Positions 55,701 to 61,875 of a stretch of DNA of 64,000 nucleotides are shown piece by piece. Position numbers and translations under genes: made by a program. This DNA comes from Daejeonella oryzae DSM 19973 (GTDB taxonomy: Bacteria; Bacteroidota; Bacteroidia; Sphingobacteriales; Sphingobacteriaceae): NCBI RefSeq assembly GCF_000422945.1, contig NZ_AUHA01000002.1, positions 1,054,001-1,118,000 of the forward strand. Direction: 5' to 3'. Position 1 is the stretch's first letter. The number at the start of each line of letters is the position of its first letter. The notes beneath the pieces are model-generated. The model was not told the origin of the DNA and made no database searches. It saw only the letters and a list, made by a program, of their open reading frames with translations.

Positions 55701-55828
55701 CATCCGGACAAAATGTTTTTACTGTTACTAAATATACAGGCCTTGATCCGGAGTCTACTTCATTAATAGACAAAGGAACTTATCCTCAATCTACCGCCTT
55801 TCTTTTTGGCGTAAGGGTTAAACTATAA
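52754..55828 (+). CDS. SusC/RagA family TonB-linked outer-membrane transporter
   Basis: A 1024-residue receptor with a signal peptide (about 1-24, ending LFAQ). A carboxypeptidase-like N-terminal domain (about 27-105, TGTVKDVNGLSLPGVSV) comes next, then a TonB-box-like LSEVVVVGYTSQKK and a plug with the SusC signature LYVIDGVPTRDIS and LKDASATAIYGSRASGGVV. A 22-strand barrel ends with a terminal Leu (GVRVKL). There is no N-terminal STN domain, consistent with control by the HTCS rather than an anti-sigma factor. It imports oligosaccharides captured by SusD. Confidence 0.97.
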   Translation: MKRKVNHMWLVLLVLVFTNQGLFAQTRITGTVKDVNGLSLPGVSVTQLNTQNATVTNAQGNYSITLTAGASQSLVFSYLGFLAQTVAVADNPVINIILKEDQVALSEVVVVGYTSQKKSSITGAVSTVDMADLEKTRIADVAQALQGQVAGVFVSANTGAPGDGIKVRIRGEGTLGNNDVLYVIDGVPTRDISFLNQSDVKSMTVLKDASATAIYGSRASGGVVVITTNSGQQGKMNLELDYFSGLYNATNLPEMLNTDQYLMVKDKAWHNTLGNPADGISPYAADRTRVDLANTSWLNELFTTGRSQNFQASASGGTEKLQYLLSAGYFGQNGIVESDNDKYQRLNLRTNINANVSDRFKVGTNLQLTYAKQDRIASSGESVIRYAVLRTPVIPVFKSPTDPTYSESNPYTDLPFYLNNNSNGGWSRNYEFVGNPLAFVNFTDDERKSYQTFGNVFGEFAFLKDKSLKFRSNVGADIAFSHNKNFAQNFGDDNDNDPGELYPGLGRNNRPNNLDENRGEAMTFTFSNTLNYVKTFNEKHSLNALAGTEYISFKTSGIGGSRQNFDNATNTFRYLDYGSLPNQRSGGSANEWNLLSFFASQTYGYENKYFLTSTIRADASSRFGPNNKWGYFPSLSAGWKVSDEKFLENAEWISNLQFRASWGKSGNQEIPNYAYETIVSQVGGVVNIDRYGNPDLKWETTAQTNFGLDLAVSNNKLSLSADYFIKNTSDIILPVGLPAVSVGVIQRTFINAGEVTNKGFEFGLNYRNNDRAFKYGANANIATLTNRVEKLFTFLPNITDDATRTRTEAGQPISSYFGYVFDGIYQNTSEVSSHLFTNTNGTQPGDIKFKDLDGDGQINANDRNFIGNPIPKLTYGFAFSSEFKQFDFSFLLQGVQGVDRYNDMKQILNYDTRPFNSTTDVLDSWDGEGSSNTTPRVTFNNNGGGNVSSVFVEDASYFRLKNIEIGYTFNANKIGIQNLRLYASGQNVFTVTKYTGLDPESTSLIDKGTYPQSTAFLFGVRVKL

Positions 55829-55939
55829 ATGTTCATTTCAAATATTATAGATTATGAAATCTGCATGGGCGATCACAGACAATCCGAAATAAATAATGGT
55901 CGGGCACATGCAAATTAATCAGCAATAAAAATTATTTAT

Positions 55940-57424
55940 ATGAAAGCAATATATAAAATAGGGTTCGTACTGGCCATTGCATCTGTTACAAGTTGTAAAA
56001 AACAGTTAACCACAGAACCAATAGGCCTGTTAACTTTAGATCAGGTAAATGCAACTCCAACCCTTAATACGGTAGAAACTTCCGTACGATCTTCATATCA
56101 GCTGCTTAGCAACAGACTAAATATTTTAGCTGAATGGGATTGGGGAGGCGGTCTGGTATTTCAGAACGATTACATCATGCAGGACATTGCTTCTGATGAT
56201 ATGGAGAAAAAGTGGAATGCAGATGGCGACCAGCCCTGGATAGATGATATCAACAACTTCACGTTTACTTCTACAAATGGCGGCCCCAACGGTCTGTGGA
56301 AATATAATTATGAGGGTATTAAAAGGTTGAATATTGCTATAAATTTTCTAACCAAGCCCGAAATAGAATCTATAACCGGCATTTCTACCACCCGTAAAAA
56401 CCAGCTTTTAGGCGAAGCCTATTTTTTAAGGTCGTATTATTATTTCAGCCTGGTGACCAATTTTGGAGATGTACCTCTGATTTTAGCGCCGGTGCTCACA
56501 TTTCAGGAAGCTTTTGATGTAGCAGTAAGAACCGATAAAAACCTTGTGTGGGATCGTATTAAAGGCGACTTGCTTACAGCAAAAACCTTGTTGCCTAATG
56601 CTAAATTCTCTTCTGATACAGAAAAATGGCGGATTAGCAAGGGAGCGGTAATTGCCCTGCAGGCTAAATCAGCTTTATATACTCAAAAATGGGCCGATGT
56701 TATTACCCTGGTTTCTGAATTAGAAACATTGGGGTTTTATAGTCTTAACGCTAATTATTTCGATTCCTTTAATGCTTCTAAAGAATTTGCTGATAACGAA
56801 GTAATTTTTTCTTACGATCATCAAACCAATCAGACTCCTAGAAATGGAAATGGTATTTGCGCTCCCTTAGGATGGGGATTTTTCGCTCCAAGTACTGATT
56901 TTCTGAACGCTTTTGAAGCGAATGATCCCAGAAAGTTTTACACTGTTGATGCACCTAACCAAAACGTGAATAAAATGCTTGGCAGTTTAGATGGAACCAA
57001 TAAAGGTAATGATGATGCCGCCATCAATAAAGTATATATCCGTTTTGCAGATGTGTTGCTTTGGAAAGCGGAAGCCTATATCGAAACAGGTAATTTACAG
57101 GGTGCCATAGATATTATAAACCAGGTTAGAGCCAGAGCCAGAAATACCATTACTGCTGCAGGCACCATTCCTCCGGCCGGTACTTTACCAGATAGAGCAG
57201 CTTCAGCGGATAAAGCTACAGTTACCGGATGGCTGATATCTGAAAGAAGAGTAGAGCTTGGTTTCGAATCACAAAGAATGGCTGATTTAAAAAGATGGGG
57301 AACCGCAAAAGCAGTATTGGCCGCTAAGGGTAAAAATTTCCAGGACAGACATTATTTATACCCAATCCCACAGAGTGAAATTGATGCTTCTGCCGGAACT
57401 TTGACGCAAAATGCAGGGTATTAA
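55940..57424 (+). CDS. SusD/RagB family glycan-binding lipoprotein
   Basis: A 494-residue surface lipoprotein: the signal ends VTSC (Cys19). Family landmarks are AYFLRSYYYFSLVTNFGDVPLIL, the helical TPR-like core, VYIRFADVLLWKAEAYIETGN, LISERRVELGFESQRMADLKRWG and the C-terminal HYLYPIPQSEID. It caps the SusC barrel and binds the target glycan outside the cell. It is separated from SusC by 111 bases, which contain only a 12-codon frame (55854) that is probably meaningless. Confidence 0.96.
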   Translation: MKAIYKIGFVLAIASVTSCKKQLTTEPIGLLTLDQVNATPTLNTVETSVRSSYQLLSNRLNILAEWDWGGGLVFQNDYIMQDIASDDMEKKWNADGDQPWIDDINNFTFTSTNGGPNGLWKYNYEGIKRLNIAINFLTKPEIESITGISTTRKNQLLGEAYFLRSYYYFSLVTNFGDVPLILAPVLTFQEAFDVAVRTDKNLVWDRIKGDLLTAKTLLPNAKFSSDTEKWRISKGAVIALQAKSALYTQKWADVITLVSELETLGFYSLNANYFDSFNASKEFADNEVIFSYDHQTNQTPRNGNGICAPLGWGFFAPSTDFLNAFEANDPRKFYTVDAPNQNVNKMLGSLDGTNKGNDDAAINKVYIRFADVLLWKAEAYIETGNLQGAIDIINQVRARARNTITAAGTIPPAGTLPDRAASADKATVTGWLISERRVELGFESQRMADLKRWGTAKAVLAAKGKNFQDRHYLYPIPQSEIDASAGTLTQNAGY

Positions 57425-57430
57425 TTTCCT

Positions 57431-57450
57431 TCTGATATTAACTTATCAGA
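57431..57450 (+). promoter_or_regulatory. Hairpin between the SusD and GH130 genes
   Basis: TCTGATA (57431-57437) and TATCAGA (57444-57450) form a perfect seven-base stem seven bases after the SusD stop. No T-run follows, so an RNA processing or stability element that sets different levels for surface proteins and cytoplasmic enzymes is possible. Confidence 0.4.
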
Positions 57451-57515
57451 TGTAAAATGAGTTAACTCATAATTGCATGAATTTTATTTTCCATGATCCA
57501 TCTCATTAGTTTAAA

Positions 57516-58577
57516 ATGAATGATATAGCCAAACGTTTTACAGAAAATCCTTTATTGTCACCCGCTGATCTGAAGTCCAGCAGCGAAGGATTGGAAATTA
57601 CCTGTTTACTAAATCCGGGAGTTTTTAAATTTGAAAACAAAACCTGGCTGATAGTACGAGTAGCCGAAAGGCCCGGGCAAAAAGAAGGAATAATTTCTTT
57701 TCCGATACTAACGGAATCGGGTACTGAAATTATAGAAATTCAGCTGGATGATGCAGATCTCATAGCTACTGATGCAAGAGTTATAAATTACAAGAAAGTA
57801 GATTACCTGACTACTCTTTCGCATCTGCGCTTACTTTGCAGCGATGATGGAATTCGTTTTTACGAGCCTGAAGGGTATCCTTTACTAATGGGCGAAGGGA
57901 TTTTGCAGAGTTTTGGTATAGAGGATTGCCGGGTTACATTTCTGGATGATAAATATTATCTCACATTTACTGCCGTATCCGGCAATGGGGTTGGTGTTGG
58001 AATGCGGAGCACACATGATTGGAAGCAATTTGAATCACATGGCATGATCATGCCTCCTCATAATAAAGATTGCGCAATTTTTGAAGAGAAAATAAATGGT
58101 AAATACTTTGCACTGCACCGTCCCAGCAGTGTAGATATTGGAGGTAATTTTATCTGGCTTGCCGAATCACCGGATGCAATTCATTGGGGAAATCATAAGT
58201 GCATTGCAAGAACCCGCGAAGGCCATTGGGATAGTGCCCGGGTTGGCGCAGGGGCATCTCCCATCAAAACTGAAAAGGGCTGGCTGGAAATTTATCATGG
58301 AGCCAACTCTCAGCATCAGTATTGTCTGGGCGCTTTACTTTTAGATCTGGATGACCCTTCAAAAGTTTTGGCACGTACAGAAGATCCAATTATGGTTCCC
58401 ACAGCGCCTTACGAGTTAAGCGGTTTTTTTGGGAATGTAGTATTTACCAACGGTCATCTTCTTGATCCCGACGGCGACACACTTACACTTTATTATGGCG
58501 CTTCTGATGAGTTTGTTTGCGGTGCGCACTTTTCTATAAATGAAATTTTCACAATGTTAAAATACAATCATGCTTAA
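57516..58577 (+). CDS. Glycoside hydrolase family 130 enzyme (beta-mannoside phosphorylase/mannosidase)
   Basis: A 353-residue five-bladed-propeller enzyme without a signal peptide, so predicted cytoplasmic. GH130 motifs are NPGVFKFENKTWLIVRVAERP, TTLSHLRLLCSDDGIRF, GIEDCRVTF with the conserved catalytic Asp137, and CAIFEEKINGKYFALHRPS. GH130 enzymes cleave beta-mannosides, most by phosphorolysis to mannose 1-phosphate, and some (beta-1,2-mannosidases) by hydrolysis. The N-terminal ENPLLSPADLK and SHLRL pattern reminds me of the beta-1,2-mannoside group, but that is a memory-based inference. The last eight bases overlap the MFS gene. Confidence 0.9.
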   Translation: MNDIAKRFTENPLLSPADLKSSSEGLEITCLLNPGVFKFENKTWLIVRVAERPGQKEGIISFPILTESGTEIIEIQLDDADLIATDARVINYKKVDYLTTLSHLRLLCSDDGIRFYEPEGYPLLMGEGILQSFGIEDCRVTFLDDKYYLTFTAVSGNGVGVGMRSTHDWKQFESHGMIMPPHNKDCAIFEEKINGKYFALHRPSSVDIGGNFIWLAESPDAIHWGNHKCIARTREGHWDSARVGAGASPIKTEKGWLEIYHGANSQHQYCLGALLLDLDDPSKVLARTEDPIMVPTAPYELSGFFGNVVFTNGHLLDPDGDTLTLYYGASDEFVCGAHFSINEIFTMLKYNHA

Positions 58578-59880
58578 TAAACTGAAAGTAGAAATAGCGC
58601 ATTTTAAGAGCCAGCCTCATAATTTTCAGATTCTGATTATGACTAATCTGGTATATGCTCTTGTATTGCCGGTTATAGATATTTTTGTGGCCGCTTATGT
58701 AATGCGAAGTTCCAATGATCCCACAAAAGTGGTGATCTATCAGCTTACAATATACACCGGTATACCCCTTACATTCCTGTTAAACGGCTGGCTGCTTAAA
58801 CATTTTAATATCCGTAAACTTTATTCGGCAGGCATGCTTTTGAGTGGCATTTCCATGATGATTATGATGTCATTAAAAACGCTTGATCTGGTAGGTATCG
58901 GCTTTGCCGGAATAACGATGGGTATGTCTTTCGGTTTTTACTGGGCCAACCGCGATTATCTTGCTCTGGCAATTACCAATGACGGCAACCGGAATTATTA
59001 TTACGGCCTGGAAACGTTTTTTTATACCATCATTGCCGTAGTTATTCCGGTAGCAATTGGCTGGTTTATTGAGACTCAGGGAGGAAATGTGGAAAGTCTT
59101 CAGGCAGCGCAAATTAACCAGGCTTATAAAATCATAACCGGGGTAGTGTTTGCAATTACAATTGTTGCCTCAATTGTTTGTTTCAGGGGAACTTTCAGTA
59201 ATCCTTTACAAAAGCAATATGTGTTCTTTAAATTCCATCCTTTATGGAATAAATTATTATTTCTGGCTTCATTAAAAGGATTGGTTCAGGGATTTCTGGT
59301 TACAGCTCCTGCTATGCTGATTATGCTGTTATTGGGAAAAGAAGGTGCGCTGGGAACTGCTCAATCAGTTGGAGCCATTATTGCCGCCATTATGATGTAT
59401 ATCGTTGGCCGGATTTCCAAACCAGAACATCGCTTAAAAATATTTGCAGCCGGTCTTATTTTATTTGCCGTTGCAGCGCTTTTAAACGGTATCTTATTTA
59501 ACCAGGTCGGTGTGATTTTGTTCATGCTATTTCTGCTGGTAGCTAAGCCACTAATGGACCTGGCTTATTTTCCTATACAATTTAAAGTGATCGACATTGT
59601 TTCTAAAATCGAAAATCGGGGCGAATTCGCTTACATTTTAAACCATGAGGCCGGATTATATGTGGGCAGATTTCTGGGAGCCGGAACTTTTCTTCTTTTA
59701 GCCTATGGGTTTTCTGTGGAAATTGCTTTGCGCTATGCAATCATAATTGTTGCCGTACTGCAGTTGAGCTCGATCTGGGTTGCAAAAAACATCATTAATA
59801 AAGGCAAAGAACTTGCACCGGATACCAAAGAAATCAGCGAAGATGAAATTACGGGTCTGGTAAGCGAAGTTATCGTTTAA
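58570..59880 (+). CDS. MFS family sugar transporter
   Basis: A 436-residue inner-membrane protein with about 12 helices and a short central cytoplasmic loop (about 215-225). It has no signal peptide. MFS features include LNGWLLKHFNIRKLYSAGMLL (helix 2-3 loop), GISMMIM and MGMSFGFYWANRDYLAL. Translation starts eight bases before the GH130 stop, so the two are translationally coupled. That pairing suggests it brings the short mannoside made in the periplasm to GH130. The substrate is inferred from context only. Confidence 0.85.
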   Translation: MLNKLKVEIAHFKSQPHNFQILIMTNLVYALVLPVIDIFVAAYVMRSSNDPTKVVIYQLTIYTGIPLTFLLNGWLLKHFNIRKLYSAGMLLSGISMMIMMSLKTLDLVGIGFAGITMGMSFGFYWANRDYLALAITNDGNRNYYYGLETFFYTIIAVVIPVAIGWFIETQGGNVESLQAAQINQAYKIITGVVFAITIVASIVCFRGTFSNPLQKQYVFFKFHPLWNKLLFLASLKGLVQGFLVTAPAMLIMLLLGKEGALGTAQSVGAIIAAIMMYIVGRISKPEHRLKIFAAGLILFAVAALLNGILFNQVGVILFMLFLLVAKPLMDLAYFPIQFKVIDIVSKIENRGEFAYILNHEAGLYVGRFLGAGTFLLLAYGFSVEIALRYAIIIVAVLQLSSIWVAKNIINKGKELAPDTKEISEDEITGLVSEVIV

Positions 59881-59929
59881 CAGAATTGTAGTTCAAAGTT
59901 TAATTCATTAACTAAATCAGCAATACTCA

Positions 59930-61678
59930 ATGAAGCATATTTTAAAGATCTCCATTATTGGGCTAGTGTTTACGGCCTGCAGTCAGTCTGTACAAATTCC
60001 GGTTACGCAGATTGAAAGCTCTCCTGTAAAGCAACAGAATTTGGCACGTGTAGATTTAATGTCTAACGTTCCCCAGCCTTTAAAAATAATTGATTACCAG
60101 CAGCTGGCCCTAAGGTTTGACAGTACCGTGTATGATTTTAATGCCAAAGGCGAGTTTTGGCCGATGGTATGGAGAGACAGCACCAATAAAAATTATCCCC
60201 AGACAGTTGTTGGTTTATATACCGCTGTGGGAGATGTGCGTCAGGGGCCGGCTAATAACAAAGGGATGTTTCATGAAGCATTGGGTGTTATGGGTGCCAT
60301 TATGGGCGCTTCATTGGTTGGCGTTGATAAAAGCAATCAGCAAAACCTGAATTATGTAGGCATGCTGAAAAATTATTTTAATAAAGATACCGGCTGGGAT
60401 ATAATGATGAATAATACAGCTCCTGAAGTTGCACTTCTTGGGGGCGGTTACGGCCGAGATTGGTGGTATGATGTATATCCCAATGTATTGTTTTATGCCA
60501 TCTATAATCAATATCCCAACGAGCCGGGTTTTGAGGAAATTGCCCGCAAAATTGCCGATAAGTTTTATAAAGCAGATTCTATTCTGAACGGCAACTACGA
60601 CTATTCCTATTTTGATTATGGTCAGATGAAACCTATGAAAACCCATATTTGCGCACAGCCCGATGCTGCTGCCGGACATGCCTGGGTATTATATTCGGCC
60701 TATAAGAAGTTTGGAGATCAAAAATATCTTAATGGTGCACTAAGCGCCTTAAAAGCTTTGGAAGCACAGAAACTGAATCCGACCTACGAAGTTTTAATGC
60801 CTTTTGGAGCTTATTTATCTGCCCGGATTAATTCAGAAATGGGAAAAGATTTTGATGAGAATAAAATGATGAGCTGGACTTTTGATGGAACACCGATCTG
60901 TCGCGAAGGATGGGGCGTACTGGTAGGTAACTGGAACGGGACAGATATTTCTGGAATTGTTGGAAGTACGGTAGATCATGGCGGATACGGGTTTTTAATG
61001 AATACGTATGATGCCGCCTGGCCGCTTATTCCGATGGTGCGTTATAATCAGTCATATGCAAATGCCATCGGAAAATGGATGTTGAATGCCGCAAATGCCG
61101 CCCGGTTTTTCTATCCTGAATACATGCCTGATGAAAATGAAACCATTCCTCAATTTGCATCGGTTACCAAAGGAGTTATTGGTTACGAAGGGATCGTGAA
61201 AAAATCCACATTTGACAAATATGCCCAGATAAAATCTCCGGTTGCTCAGGGCGACGGGCCCAATTGGGTTCCCGGTAAAAATCCCGAAGTCTCCCAATTC
61301 AGCGTTTACGGAAGTGCCCATGTAGGGATATTTGGAAGTATTATCCGTAAAACGGAAGTAGAAGGGATTATGCAGCTTGACTTACTAGCCACTGATTTCT
61401 ATCGTGATGAGGCTTATCCTTCATATCTGTATTACAATCCCTTTACAGAAAATAAAACAGTTTCGATCTCCTCAGAAAATGGACAAAAAAGAGATTTATA
61501 TAATACCATTTCGGCCAAATTTATAGCACGAAACGTATCTTCTTCAACTCAGATTAATCTGCCTCCGCAAACTGCTGCGGTAATTGTTTCTGTACCAGCC
61601 GGAGGCAAAGTAACCTATGAAGGGAGCAAAATGATGGTAAACGGAATTGTTGTGGACTATAAGTTTAAGGGAAAATAG
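59930..61678 (+). CDS. Lipoprotein with alpha-helical toroid-like fold, candidate glycan-active enzyme
   Basis: A 582-residue lipoprotein (signal ending VFTAC, Cys17) that I cannot place in a family. After about 50 residues of linker it is mostly helical, with recurring Trp/Tyr/Asp-rich turns typical of (alpha/alpha) toroids: GEFWPMVWRDSTN, GRDWWYDVYPNVLFYAI, AGHAWVLYSAYKKFG, TPICREGWGVLVGNWNG and FFYPEYMPDENE. A beta-rich C-terminal segment follows (about 475-575). Such folds occur in glycoside hydrolases and polysaccharide lyases. It is last in the PUL and ends at a clean terminator. Location in the periplasm or on the surface is unresolved. Confidence 0.6.
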   Translation: MKHILKISIIGLVFTACSQSVQIPVTQIESSPVKQQNLARVDLMSNVPQPLKIIDYQQLALRFDSTVYDFNAKGEFWPMVWRDSTNKNYPQTVVGLYTAVGDVRQGPANNKGMFHEALGVMGAIMGASLVGVDKSNQQNLNYVGMLKNYFNKDTGWDIMMNNTAPEVALLGGGYGRDWWYDVYPNVLFYAIYNQYPNEPGFEEIARKIADKFYKADSILNGNYDYSYFDYGQMKPMKTHICAQPDAAAGHAWVLYSAYKKFGDQKYLNGALSALKALEAQKLNPTYEVLMPFGAYLSARINSEMGKDFDENKMMSWTFDGTPICREGWGVLVGNWNGTDISGIVGSTVDHGGYGFLMNTYDAAWPLIPMVRYNQSYANAIGKWMLNAANAARFFYPEYMPDENETIPQFASVTKGVIGYEGIVKKSTFDKYAQIKSPVAQGDGPNWVPGKNPEVSQFSVYGSAHVGIFGSIIRKTEVEGIMQLDLLATDFYRDEAYPSYLYYNPFTENKTVSISSENGQKRDLYNTISAKFIARNVSSSTQINLPPQTAAVIVSVPAGGKVTYEGSKMMVNGIVVDYKFKGK

Positions 61679-61711
61679 TACTCCTTTAAAAATATTTCCT
61701 AAAATTTATAT

Positions 61712-61743
61712 AGAGGCTGTGTTGAAAATACAGCCTCTTTTTA
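61712..61743 (+). terminator. Intrinsic terminator at the end of the PUL
   Basis: AGAGGCTGT (61712-61720) and ACAGCCTCT (61730-61738) form a perfect nine-base stem followed by a T-run to 61742. Confidence 0.92.
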
Positions 61744-61825
61744 TTGACATATAATTTTTGTTTTGCTTTTGCTATCTTCTTTTTCATCAAAGCTATTAAT
61801 CAATACCTTTGACTTTCTGTATATT

Positions 61826-61854
61826 CCCCCTTCATACGCGGGGGATTCTATCCC
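61826..61854 (+). promoter_or_regulatory. Two mutually exclusive hairpins before the helicase gene
   Basis: CCCCC (61826-61830) can pair with GGGGG (61840-61844), and GGGAT (61842-61846) can pair instead with ATCCC (61850-61854). The shared G-run means only one can form at a time. They lie 22-50 bases before the start codon. This may be coincidence. Confidence 0.3.
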
Positions 61855-61875
61855 TTTGAAAAATATAATCAGCAC

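Noticed and set aside
55854-55892. 12-codon frame between SusC and SusD
   Set aside because: Too short, without ribosome-binding context or any sign of conservation visible here.
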